A DNA stretch of 16,677 bases from an uncultured Rhodocyclaceae bacterium (GTDB lineage Bacteria; Pseudomonadota; Gammaproteobacteria; Burkholderiales; Rhodocyclaceae): the NCBI GenBank assembly GCA_900549295.1, contig URNG01000071.1, forward strand, positions 1-16,677. Reading direction: 5' to 3'. Below the pieces are notes generated by a model. The model searched no databases. It saw only the letters and a list, made by a program, of their open reading frames with translations, and was not told the origin of the DNA. The translations under genes and the position numbers were made by a program. The first letter of the stretch is position 1. Every line of letters starts with the position of its first letter. This document shows, piece after piece, positions 8,306 through 15,182 of the stretch.

Positions 8306-8319
8306 GGCAAGATATTGCC
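8306..8319. repeat. Perfect inverted repeat in a divergent promoter region
   Basis: GGCAA-GATA-TTGCC has a perfect 5-bp dyad with a 4-base centre. It lies between the divergent DUF748 operon and the solute-binding protein gene, just upstream of the possible extended -10 of the operon. It could be an operator for a dimeric regulator. A 5-bp dyad can also arise by chance, so confidence in function is low. Confidence 0.3.
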
Positions 8320-8387
8320 TCGCCGCCGATTTCACCCGCTGTTTCGCCCGCTGCTTTTACCCGACAGTGCCTCTTCGCAACCCTGCC

Positions 8388-9242
8388 ATGTGCCTGCCCG
8401 CTCCCCATCACTGCATTCGCCGCCGGCAGCGCCGGGGTTGCCTCGCCGGTTTTGCCGCTGCGCTCGCGACCGGTTTCATTGCCTTGGGAAGCGCCCTGCC
8501 CGCCTCGGCGGATACGCTGGAACGCATCCGGGAGCGCGGCAGCGTCGCGGTCTGCATCTGGCCGGATTACTACGGGGTTTCCTGGCGCAATCCGAAAACC
8601 GGCGAGCTTTCCGGCATCGGCATCGACCTGGCGCGCGCCCTGGCCGCCGATCTCGCGCTGGAACTGCGTTTCATCGACAGTTCGTTTTCCCGCCTGATCG
8701 GCGACGTGCTGTCCGAGCGTTGCGACGTGGCGATTTTCGCCATAGGCATCACGCCGGAGCGGCAGAAATACCTGCAATTCACGCAGCCGCACCTGAGCAG
8801 CGGCATTTACGCCATCACCACGCGCAGCAACCGGCGCATCCGCGACTGGCAGGACATCGACCGGCCGGGCAACGTGGTGGCGGTGGCGCAAGGCACTTAC
8901 CACGAAACCGCCATGCGCCAGCAGTTGCGCCACGCCCGCCTGCTCGTCACCCAACGCCCGAAGGGACGCGAGGAAGAAGTGCAGTCCGGCCGCGCCGACG
9001 TGTTCATGACCGATTACCCCTACAGCCGGCGCATGCTGGAAACGACCGCCTGGGCGCGGCTGATCGAGCCGCCGCCGCAAGCGGAAAAAACGCCTTACGC
9101 CTTTGCTCTGAAACCAAGCGATGCCGCATGGCATGCGCGGCTGGAAGCATTCGTCGCCAGCATCAAGGCCGACGGACGCCTGTTCAGGGCGGCCCGGCAA
9201 CACCGCCTGCTGCCCATCGCCGTGGATGCCCATGCCCGCTGA
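8388..9242 (+). CDS. Secreted family-3 solute-binding protein (amino-acid-type), no permease
   Basis: This is a 284-residue protein. An arginine-rich n-region (IRRRQRRGCLAG) and a hydrophobic stretch end in an ALPASA-type signal peptidase site, with the mature protein starting near DTLERIRERG. The RRxxL arrangement leaves Tat export as a remote option. The mature part is a bacterial extracellular solute-binding protein family 3 domain: SVAVCIWPDYYGVSW, SGIGIDLARALAADL, CDVAIFAIGITPERQKYLQFTQPHL, VAVAQGTYHE and ADVFMTDYPYS. The Arg in TPER and the Asp in MTDYP fall where family members hold the alpha-carboxyl and alpha-amino groups of an amino acid, so an amino acid or similar ligand is plausible. 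The ATG at 8388 was chosen because it gives a clean signal peptide; the GTG at 8304 would put 28 extra residues in front. No ABC permease or ATPase is nearby, and the 3' end overlaps the histidine kinase, so a sensory rather than a transport role is inferred. Confidence 0.87.
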   Translation: MCLPAPHHCIRRRQRRGCLAGFAAALATGFIALGSALPASADTLERIRERGSVAVCIWPDYYGVSWRNPKTGELSGIGIDLARALAADLALELRFIDSSFSRLIGDVLSERCDVAIFAIGITPERQKYLQFTQPHLSSGIYAITTRSNRRIRDWQDIDRPGNVVAVAQGTYHETAMRQQLRHARLLVTQRPKGREEEVQSGRADVFMTDYPYSRRMLETTAWARLIEPPPQAEKTPYAFALKPSDAAWHARLEAFVASIKADGRLFRAARQHRLLPIAVDAHAR

Positions 9243-11289
9243 AGCCGCCGTATCCGCCAAGGCCGCTGCCAAAATCTGGCCGCCGCGCCGCATCTTCATC
9301 ACCGTGCTGGCGCTGGTCAGCGCGCTGTTTCTCGGCAGCACCGCCTATACCCTGTGGCGGCTGCACGCCGAAGCCCGCGACCGTATCGCCGCCAGCAGCG
9401 ACCTCTACGCCCAGGTGTTCGCCACGCAACTGGCGCAGACCTTCAACGCCGTGCAACTGACACTGGAACAGCTTGATCCGCAGGCCGACGGCGGCGCCCT
9501 GCGGCAGGCCTTGCAGCACGCGCCCTATCTGCGCTCGCTGTCGCGCCTCGATGCGCAGGGCAGGATCGTGGCCAGCTCCAACCCGGCCAACGTCGGCCAG
9601 CGCATCGACCGCCGCCCCTTCCTGCCGGACGAGGCGCTCCCCGGCCCCGCCCTGCGCGCCGCGCCGCCCTGGGAAGGACGCGATTTCGATCAGGGCCGGC
9701 AAACTTCGGCCCGCCAGCCGGCCGCCGCCGACAGCCTGACCCTGCTCCCGGTCCTGCGCCATATCGACGGCACATCCAGCGCCGCCGGCAGTTTTCTGGC
9801 GGCCGTCAACACCGGCTATTTCCTCGATTATTACGAGCAGCATCGCGGCCACCCGAAAAACGTCGTCGAAGTCCTGCGCTACGACGCCAGCCTGCTCTTG
9901 TCGACCGACCCGCAGCGCCTGCCGGGCAGCCACCTGGACAACGACGACGCCCCTGGTGCTGCCCTGCTGCGCAACCAGACCAGCGGGCGCTTCATCGGCA
10001 GGAAAAACAGCGGACGCAGCAGCAGGCAAAGCAACGAACCTGCCAGCCTGGGCAGTTTTTTCGAGGCGCGCGAGACGCCGTTTTTCGTCAGCGTGCAGAT
10101 CGACGAAAGGCAAGCCATGGCAAGCTGGCAGCACGAAGCCTGGCGCAGCGCCGCCGCCACGCTCCTGCTGCTCCTCGCCACGCTCGCCGCCAGCAGCCTG
10201 TATTTCTTCCGCTACGAACGCATCGCCCGCCAGCGCGCCGACGACGTCAAACAGATCCGCCTGCACCACACCGCGCTGTCCGCCGCCGCCAACGCCATCA
10301 TCATCGCCGACAAGGAAGGCCGCATCGAATGGGCGAATCCGGCCTTCTGCAACATGAGCGGCTACACCCTGCCGGAACTCCTTGGCAAGACGCCCGGCCA
10401 GTTGCAGAACTCGGGCAACCAGAGCGAGCGTTTTTACAAGAAGATGTGGCAGACCATTCTGGCCGGCGAGGTGTGGCGCGGCGAAATTCTCAACCGCCGG
10501 CGCGACGGCGGCGTGTACAGCGAGGATCAGACCATCACCCCGGTACCGGACGACAGTGGCGAAATCCACCATTTCATCGCCGTCAAGCAGGACATCCACG
10601 AACGCAAGGAAACCGAACGCCGCCTGAGCGAATTGTCGCGTCAGCTCATCAGCGTGCAGGAAAGCGCACGCCGCCGGCTGGCGGGCGAACTGCACGACCG
10701 CACCAGCCCCAACCTCGCCGCCCTCTGCATTCATCTGGACGATGCGCTCGAACGCCTGGCCGCGCACGACATCGGGCAACTCGCGCTGCGCCTGGAGGAC
10801 ATCCGCGCCCTGGTCGAAGATACCGACGCCAGCATCCGCGACATTTCCAACGACCTGCGCCCGCCCATACTCGATTACGCCGGCCTGTGTGCCGCCCTGA
10901 CCAGCCATTTGCGGGCGTTTTCCAGCCGCACCGGCATCGACGCCCAACTCCATTGCAGCGAAACCGAAACGCGCCTGCCGGCCGCGCAGGAGTCCATCCT
11001 GTTCCGCATCGCGCAGGAAGCGCTCACCAATTGCGCCAAACATGCCCAGGCCAACCGCGTCGACGTCCATCTCCTGCGCCGCGCCGCGGCGATCGAACTG
11101 CGCATCGAGGACGACGGGCGCGGCTTCGTGCTGGGAGAACTTGGCCAAGCCCCACACTCGGCCGGTCTGGGTATACTCACCGTGCGCGATCTGACCGAAT
11201 TTTCCGGCGGCCAGTGCCACATCGAAACCAGCCCCGGACAAGGCACCACCTTGCGCATCGTATTGCCCATAGAAGGAGAAACCGCGTGA
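9232..11289 (+). CDS. Membrane sensor histidine kinase: Cache-like periplasmic domain, PAS, HisKA_3, HATPase
   Basis: This is a 685-residue NarX/DesK-class kinase. Membrane helix 1 is at about 20-42 (RIFITVLALVSALFLG) and helix 2 at about 307-326 (AAATLLLLLATLAASSLYFF). They bracket a 260-residue periplasmic domain with Cache-like features (LSRLDAQGRIVASSNPANVG). A PAS domain lies at about 346-458 (NAIIIADKEGRIEWANPAFC). The HisKA_3 helix has the phospho-acceptor His488 in AGELHDRTSPN. The ATPase domain has the N box (EALTNCAKHA, Asn600), G1 (DDGRGF) and G2 (GLGI). It should autophosphorylate and pass phosphate to the response regulator encoded next. The start is ATG 9232 or 9226; both overlap the end of the solute-binding gene, and 9232 has GTGGA at a useful distance. 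An in-frame ATG at 9121 lies inside the upstream gene and encodes no plausible domain. The two periplasmic sensing parts, Cache and a separate binding protein, suggest dual input. Confidence 0.92.
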   Translation: MPAEAAVSAKAAAKIWPPRRIFITVLALVSALFLGSTAYTLWRLHAEARDRIAASSDLYAQVFATQLAQTFNAVQLTLEQLDPQADGGALRQALQHAPYLRSLSRLDAQGRIVASSNPANVGQRIDRRPFLPDEALPGPALRAAPPWEGRDFDQGRQTSARQPAAADSLTLLPVLRHIDGTSSAAGSFLAAVNTGYFLDYYEQHRGHPKNVVEVLRYDASLLLSTDPQRLPGSHLDNDDAPGAALLRNQTSGRFIGRKNSGRSSRQSNEPASLGSFFEARETPFFVSVQIDERQAMASWQHEAWRSAAATLLLLLATLAASSLYFFRYERIARQRADDVKQIRLHHTALSAAANAIIIADKEGRIEWANPAFCNMSGYTLPELLGKTPGQLQNSGNQSERFYKKMWQTILAGEVWRGEILNRRRDGGVYSEDQTITPVPDDSGEIHHFIAVKQDIHERKETERRLSELSRQLISVQESARRRLAGELHDRTSPNLAALCIHLDDALERLAAHDIGQLALRLEDIRALVEDTDASIRDISNDLRPPILDYAGLCAALTSHLRAFSSRTGIDAQLHCSETETRLPAAQESILFRIAQEALTNCAKHAQANRVDVHLLRRAAAIELRIEDDGRGFVLGELGQAPHSAGLGILTVRDLTEFSGGQCHIETSPGQGTTLRIVLPIEGETA
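11273..11278 (+). promoter_or_regulatory. Ribosome-binding site of the response regulator
   Basis: AAGGAG sits 7 nt before the GTG at 11286, inside the last codons of the kinase gene. This strong site fixes the GTG start of the response regulator even though a longer open frame exists upstream. Confidence 0.8.
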
Positions 11290-11924
11290 CCTTTCGCTTG
11301 CTGCTCGTCGACGACCACCAGATGTTCCGTGAAGCCCTGCATCTTTTGCTGGAGCGCAATTCGCGCCTGGAAATCGTGGGCGAATGCGGCGACGGCAACG
11401 AAGCGCTGACACTGGCACGCACCCTCCTGCCCGACATCGTCTGCCTGGACATCGACCTGCCGGGCATCAACGGCATCGAGATCACCCGCCGCCTGAAAAA
11501 CGAACGCCCGCACCTGCGCATCATCGCGCTCTCCATCTTTGCCGACCGCGCCTACATCTCGGAAATGCTCGCCGCCGGCGCGCTGGCCTATGTCACCAAA
11601 GCCGCCGCCAGCGCCGAACTGCTGCGCGCCATCGAGGCCGTCTGCCACAACCGCACCTACCTCTGCCCGGACGCCACCCAGGCCATACGCGATGCCCTGG
11701 GCGACCGGCACAAGCTCACCGCCGGCAAGCTGGGAGGCCGCGAAACCGAAGTCCTGCGCCTGGTCGCCAGCGGCCTGACCTCCGGACAGATTGCCGAGAA
11801 ACTCGGCATTGCCCAATCCACCGTCGAAGTCCACCGCCGCAACATCATGCGCAAGCTGCGCATCGACAGCGCCGTCGGTCTCACCCACTACGCCATCCGG
11901 CATCGTCTGGTACCTTCGGTGTGA
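11286..11924 (+). CDS. NarL/FixJ-family response regulator
   Basis: This is a 212-residue two-domain regulator. The receiver domain (about 3-118) has the acidic pair Asp9/Asp10, phospho-acceptor Asp55 in VCLDIDLPG, Ser83 in IIALSIF and Lys105 in AYVTKAA. The LuxR-type helix-turn-helix (about 145-210) reads GGRETEVLRLVASGLTSGQIAEKLGIAQSTVEVHRRNIMRKL. It should bind DNA as a dimer when phosphorylated by the kinase encoded upstream. The GTG start overlaps the kinase stop as GTGA, a common coupling device for such pairs. The only sizeable non-coding region near it is the 233-nt gap just downstream, which holds a palindrome suited to such a dimer. Confidence 0.94.
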   Translation: MTFRLLLVDDHQMFREALHLLLERNSRLEIVGECGDGNEALTLARTLLPDIVCLDIDLPGINGIEITRRLKNERPHLRIIALSIFADRAYISEMLAAGALAYVTKAAASAELLRAIEAVCHNRTYLCPDATQAIRDALGDRHKLTAGKLGGRETEVLRLVASGLTSGQIAEKLGIAQSTVEVHRRNIMRKLRIDSAVGLTHYAIRHRLVPSV

Positions 11925-11985
11925 GCGACTGCCTTCCTCATCCGCATTTTCGCCGTCGTTTCCGGTCCGCACCGCTGGACCACGA

Positions 11986-12001
11986 TTACAGGTTTACAGG
12001 T
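11986..12001. repeat. Tandem TTACAGGT pair upstream of the HD-GYP promoter
   Basis: TTACAGGT is repeated exactly, without a gap (11986-11993, 11994-12001). It lies about 66 bases before the predicted transcription start of the HD-GYP gene, a usual place for an upstream activator site. Function is inferred from position only. Confidence 0.5.
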
Positions 12002-12012
12002 AACCACCTAAG

Positions 12013-12026
12013 TATTTCCGGGAATA
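12013..12026. promoter_or_regulatory. 14-bp palindrome, probable activator site of the HD-GYP gene
   Basis: TATTTCCGGGAATA reads as TATTCCCGGAAATA on the other strand, so six of seven base pairs are symmetric. Its centre is about 41 bases before the predicted start of transcription and it overlaps the position of a poor -35 hexamer. This is the geometry of a class II activator site. NarL/FixJ-type dimers bind inverted repeats of this size, and such a regulator is encoded immediately upstream; that link is inference. Confidence 0.5.
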
Positions 12027-12053
12027 GAGCGGACCCGGCCCAACTCCTAGAAT
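12025..12053 (+). promoter_or_regulatory. Sigma-70-like promoter for the PAS-HD-GYP-hemerythrin gene
   Basis: TAGAAT at 12048-12053 matches the -10 consensus at 5 of 6 bases. Seventeen bases upstream is TAGAGC (12025-12030), only 3 of 6 to TTGACA. A good -10 with a poor -35 and a palindrome on top of it suggests dependence on an activator. The predicted start near 12060 gives a leader of about 98 nt before the GTG start codon. Confidence 0.45.
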
Positions 12054-12086
12054 GTGAAACAGTGTAACGACAAGCTTGCGCCACCC

Positions 12087-12155
12087 ATGCTTTTCACATA
12101 TCCCGCCGGCTGCCGCGCAAAACAGCCCTGCTCACCCTTACCGATGCGCCCCTGA
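12087..12155 (+). CDS. Possible 22-residue leader ORF before the HD-GYP gene
   Basis: The ATG at 12087 opens a 22-codon frame (MLFTYPAGCRAKQPCSPLPM...) that stops at TGA 12153-12155, two bases before the GTG start of the HD-GYP gene and in another frame. This placement would allow translational coupling, which might help a GTG start with no visible ribosome site. The small ORF itself has no clear ribosome site and could be chance. Confidence 0.2.
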   Translation: MLFTYPAGCRAKQPCSPLPMRP

Positions 12156-12157
12156 CC

Positions 12158-13600
12158 GTGGACACACGTACCTATACCACCCAGCTCGCCAGCGACCCCG
12201 ATCGCATCAGCGAAGTGCTCGATCACCTCGACGAAGGCATCCTCTGGCTGGACAATCATTTGTGCATCAGCGGATTCAATCTGACTTACCTGAAGCTTCT
12301 GGATTTCAGCGAATCCGATCCCCTGATCGGGCGCCCCTTCGTCGACCTGCTGCAGCAGATGCAGGAGAACGGCGAATTGGTCGACGGTCCGGAGCGGAAA
12401 AACTACATCGCCGACACCCGGCACCGCATGCAGCGCCGCGAGCGCTGGCAGATCGTGCGTGTGCGCCCCAATGGCGTCGTCCTGAAAGTCAGTTGCCGCC
12501 CCCTGCCCGATGGCGGCTATGTGTTCACCTATACCGACATCAGCAGCGAAAGCCGCGCTTTCGAGGAACTGCGCCGCAATGCCAAGGCCACCGTCGTCGC
12601 CTTCGCCAATTTTTCCGAGCACCGCGACACCGACACCGGCGCGCACGTCCTGCGCGTCGCCCGGCTGGTCGGCGAAACGGCCCGTCTCCTGCAACGGCGC
12701 GGCCATTTCCCGGAAATTCTCGACGATGCCTACATCGAACAGGTCGCAACCGCCAGCATCCTGCACGACGTCGGCAAAATCTCCACCCCCGACCGCATTC
12801 TCTTCAAAGCCGGCCCGCTCGATCCCGACGAGCGCCACACCATGCGCCAGCACGCCGCCGACGGCGCGCGCATGCTGACCCAGGCCAGCCTGCTCATGGA
12901 CAACAGCCGCTATCTGGCGCTCGGCGCGGAAATCGCCCTCACCCACCACGAATGGTACGACGGCAGCGGCTACCCGCACGGCCTGGCCGGCGAGGAAATC
13001 CCGCTGTCCGGCCGGCTCTGCGCCCTGGCCGACGTGTTCGACGCGCTCACCTCGCGTCGCCCCTACAAGGCGCCCTGGAAAACCCTGCAAGCCATCGAGC
13101 AGATCCGCAATCTGAGCGGGCGGCAGTTCGACCCGGTGGTCGCCAGCGCCTTCATCGACGTGATCGAGGGGCGCGACCGCATCAAGCTGGTCGAGTGGCT
13201 GCCCGGCATGAGCGTCGGCAACACCCACATCGACGAGCAGCACCAGATTCTGATCGACACCATCAACCAGCTCGCCAACGCCGAAATCCAGAACGACCGT
13301 GCCATCGTGGCGATGATCATCGACGAGCTGGTCAACTACACCGTCTTCCATTTCCAGTACGAGGAAGATCTGATCGCCGCCGCCAACTACCCCGACCTCG
13401 AACAGCACCGCCGCATCCACCAGGGCTTCGTGCGCTGGATTCGCCAGGTGCGCGAGGAATTCACCTACCGCACCCGCCTCCAGCTCGGCAGCGAAATCCT
13501 CGGCTACCTGCGCGACTGGCTGCGCAACCACATCCTCGGCGAGGATCAGCGCTACCGGCCGTTCCTGGATAACGAGGAAAACGACCAAAACAGCGGCTGA
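12158..13600 (+). CDS. PAS-HD-GYP-bacteriohemerythrin protein, likely O2-responsive c-di-GMP phosphodiesterase
   Basis: This is a 480-residue cytoplasmic protein. An N-terminal PAS-like domain (about 15-130, ISEVLDHLDEGILWLDNHLC) precedes an HD-GYP domain (about 140-320). Metal and catalytic residues of HD-GYP are in place: His163, HD at 203-204 (ILHDVGK), His232, HH at 263-264, GYP at 271-273 (DGSGYPHG) and Asp292. A bacteriohemerythrin domain closes the protein (about 342-470). The seven di-iron ligands are all visible with normal spacing: His362 (IDEQH), His398 and Glu402 (HFQYEE), His417 and His421 (HRRIH), His458 and Asp463 (HILGED). HD-GYP domains hydrolyse c-di-GMP and hemerythrin domains bind O2 at a di-iron site, so O2- or redox-controlled c-di-GMP turnover is the likely role. 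The start is GTG 12158: there is no in-frame ATG between the upstream stop at 12065 and this codon, and later ATGs would cut the PAS domain. The gene ends 18 nt from convergent gloB. Confidence 0.93.
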   Translation: MDTRTYTTQLASDPDRISEVLDHLDEGILWLDNHLCISGFNLTYLKLLDFSESDPLIGRPFVDLLQQMQENGELVDGPERKNYIADTRHRMQRRERWQIVRVRPNGVVLKVSCRPLPDGGYVFTYTDISSESRAFEELRRNAKATVVAFANFSEHRDTDTGAHVLRVARLVGETARLLQRRGHFPEILDDAYIEQVATASILHDVGKISTPDRILFKAGPLDPDERHTMRQHAADGARMLTQASLLMDNSRYLALGAEIALTHHEWYDGSGYPHGLAGEEIPLSGRLCALADVFDALTSRRPYKAPWKTLQAIEQIRNLSGRQFDPVVASAFIDVIEGRDRIKLVEWLPGMSVGNTHIDEQHQILIDTINQLANAEIQNDRAIVAMIIDELVNYTVFHFQYEEDLIAAANYPDLEQHRRIHQGFVRWIRQVREEFTYRTRLQLGSEILGYLRDWLRNHILGEDQRYRPFLDNEENDQNSG

Positions 13601-13618
13601 AGCCACCGGCGGGGAAAC

Positions 13619-14377
13619 TCACCCGAACCCATTACGCCACGCCCGCAGGGCCGCGAACACCGCCACCGCGTCGTCGCTGACCGCACCATGCGCGCGGGCT
13701 GCGGCGATCACGGCGGGTTCGCCGCAGCGCAGGAAGGGATTGGTTGCCTTTTCCTCGGCCAGATCGAGCGGCACGGTGGGCAAGCCGGCGGCGCGGCGGG
13801 CGGCGACTTGCCGCAGGCGCACCCGGATGGCGGGGTTGTCCGGTTCCACGGCCTGCGCAAAAGGCAGGTTCATCTGCGTGTATTCGTGGGCGCAGTAGAT
13901 GCGCGTGCTTGCCGGTAACGCGGCGATTTGATCGAGCGCGGCGCTCATCTGTGCCGGCGTGCCTTCAAACAAGCGACCGCAGCCGGCGCCGAACAAGGTG
14001 TCGCCGCAAAAAAGCGCGTCCGGCGCGAGATAGGCCAGATGGCCGCGCGTATGGCCGGGCACGGCGAGCACGCGCACCGGCACGCCCAGCGCGTCGATCG
14101 TCTCGCCGCCCGTCAGGGCCTGACTGACCCCTGTGATAGACTCCCCGGCTGGCGCGAACACCGGGCAAGGCCAGCGTTCCAGGAGTTCCCTCACGCCGCC
14201 CTGGTGGTCGGCATGGTGATGCGTGACGAGGATGCCGGCCAACTCCAGTCGTGCCGCAGCGAAATACGCCAGCACCGGCGCCGCTTCTCCGGGATCGACG
14301 ACGAAAGCCCGCTGGCCGCGCCGCAGCACCCAGATGTAGTTGTCTTTGAAAGCAGGAATGTACGAGATTTGAAACAT
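13619..14377 (-). CDS. gloB: Hydroxyacylglutathione hydrolase (glyoxalase II)
   Basis: This is a 252-residue metallo-beta-lactamase-fold enzyme that hydrolyses S-lactoylglutathione to lactate and glutathione in methylglyoxal detoxification. The N-terminus MFQISYIPAFKDNYIWVL is typical. The zinc motif is THHHADH (His53, His55, Asp57, His58). Further ligands are His109 in PGHT, Asp126 in FCGDTLF and His164 in YCAHEYT. The C-terminal glutathione-binding region has the standard EEKATNPFLR. All catalytic residues are present and the length is normal. The ATG at 14377 is chosen; a GTG extension to 14416 adds 13 residues not expected in the family. This ATG overlaps that of the divergent methyltransferase gene in one CATG. 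gloB next to yafS, rnhA and dnaQ is conserved across many beta- and gammaproteobacteria. Confidence 0.96.
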   Translation of the reverse strand: MFQISYIPAFKDNYIWVLRRGQRAFVVDPGEAAPVLAYFAAARLELAGILVTHHHADHQGGVRELLERWPCPVFAPAGESITGVSQALTGGETIDALGVPVRVLAVPGHTRGHLAYLAPDALFCGDTLFGAGCGRLFEGTPAQMSAALDQIAALPASTRIYCAHEYTQMNLPFAQAVEPDNPAIRVRLRQVAARRAAGLPTVPLDLAEEKATNPFLRCGEPAVIAAARAHGAVSDDAVAVFAALRAWRNGFG

Positions 14378-15182
14378 GCCGGAACTATCACGTCCAGACT
14401 CAGGCTTGTCAAACACACCACGCAGCGGCGATGAACCCGGCCACTGGCTCGTCTCCCCGCTCGGGCGTTACGTGCTGGATTGGGAAAGCGGGCAGATCGA
14501 TGCGGCCGTCGCCGACATTTTCGGTTTCAACGCGCTGCAGATCGGCTTGGCGCAACACGATTTCCTGCGCGCCAACCGCATGGCGCTGCGCGCGCGCGTC
14601 GGCCAGAAAGGCTCGGCCAGCCCGGACCCGCTTGCCGTGCACTGCCTGCCCACGGCGCTGCCGTTTGCCGGACAAAGCGTGGACCTCATCGTCCTGCCGC
14701 ATGTGCTGGAGTTCACCGACGATCCGCACCAGGTATTGCGCGAGGTGGAACGCGTGTTGATTGCCGAGGGGCGGCTCATCATCTGCGGTTTCAATCCTTT
14801 ATCGCTCTGGGGTTTGCGCAGACAGGCCCGTCGTCCGGCGCATTTTCCCTGGACCGGGCGTTATCTCTCGCTGCCCCGCCTCAAGGACTGGCTGAGCCTG
14901 CTCGGTTTTGAAATCGAACATACCCAGTTCGGCTGCTACGCACCGCCCTTCGAAGAGCAGAAATGGCTGCGGCGCTGGGAATTCACCGAGCAGGCCGGGC
15001 GGCGCTGGTGGAAATTTTCCGGCGCGGTCTATATGCTGCGCGCCGTGAAGCGCGTCCCCGGCATGCGCCTCATCACCCCAAGCTGGCAGAAAAAACCCCT
15101 GCGCAACAAAGCCTTGCAGCCGATTGTGCGTACCATCCCACGCACCATCCCGCGTAAAACCCCGGAAGGAAATCCACAGTGA
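14376..15182 (+). CDS. YafS-like class I SAM-dependent methyltransferase
   Basis: This is a 268-residue protein of the Methyltransf_11 type. The opening SPLGRYVLDWESGQIDAAVADIFGFNALQIG is typical of the YafS-like group that sits between gloB and rnhA. Later parts of the fold are visible: ALPFAGQSVDLIVLPHVLEFTDDPHQVLREVERVL (motifs II/III) and GRLIICGFNPLSLWGL. The usual glycine-rich motif I (GxGxG) is not obvious. The region LPTALPFAGQSVDLI and the preceding stretch give a divergent SAM site, so activity is likely but not certain. The substrate is unknown. The ATG at 14376 shares two bases with the opposite-strand gloB ATG; a TTG at 14406 is an alternative start that would free the gloB promoter from this frame. 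The C-terminus has a short Arg/Thr/Pro repeat. The stop overlaps the rnhA GTG. Confidence 0.85.
   Translation: MPELSRPDSGLSNTPRSGDEPGHWLVSPLGRYVLDWESGQIDAAVADIFGFNALQIGLAQHDFLRANRMALRARVGQKGSASPDPLAVHCLPTALPFAGQSVDLIVLPHVLEFTDDPHQVLREVERVLIAEGRLIICGFNPLSLWGLRRQARRPAHFPWTGRYLSLPRLKDWLSLLGFEIEHTQFGCYAPPFEEQKWLRRWEFTEQAGRRWWKFSGAVYMLRAVKRVPGMRLITPSWQKKPLRNKALQPIVRTIPRTIPRKTPEGNPQ
14384..14412 (-). promoter_or_regulatory. Sigma-70-like promoter of gloB, inside the methyltransferase gene
   Basis: Read on the minus strand there is a perfect TTGACA (14412-14407), a 17-base spacer and GATAGT (14389-14384, 4 of 6 to TATAAT). The expected transcription start is near 14377, the A of the gloB ATG itself, so the mRNA would be leaderless or nearly so. 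This fits the absence of a ribosome site before gloB. The promoter lies within the first 13 codons of the methyltransferase gene. Confidence 0.5.
15129..15164. repeat. Three degenerate 12-bp repeats at the end of the methyltransferase gene
   Basis: Units CGTACCATCCCA, CGCACCATCCCG and CGTAAAACCCCG follow each other in frame and encode RTIP-RTIP-RKTP in the basic, probably disordered tail of the methyltransferase. They end just before the rnhA ribosome site (GGAAGGAA, 15164-15171). Confidence 0.7.

Noticed and set aside
8304..8387. GTG-started N-terminal extension of the solute-binding protein
   Set aside because: It would bury the signal peptide behind 28 unrelated residues and overlaps the divergent promoter region. 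The ATG at 8388 gives a normal signal peptide.
9184..11418. 744-codon minus-strand frame opposite the histidine kinase
   Set aside because: The sense strand encodes an intact kinase with all motifs. The antisense product has no recognisable domain and is Gly/Ala/Gln-rich.
11964..11981. GGTCC...GGACC inverted repeat after the response regulator, considered as an intrinsic terminator
   Set aside because: Five-bp stem, eight-base loop and no T-tract downstream. It could be a chance dyad.
12047..13606. 519-codon minus-strand frame opposite the HD-GYP gene
   Set aside because: Biased Val/Asp/Ala composition with no motif; the sense strand has complete HD-GYP and hemerythrin ligands.
13585..13618. 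GGCT/AGCC mini-hairpin between the convergent HD-GYP and gloB genes, considered as a terminator
   Set aside because: The stem is only four base pairs with a two-base loop, and no T-run follows on either strand.
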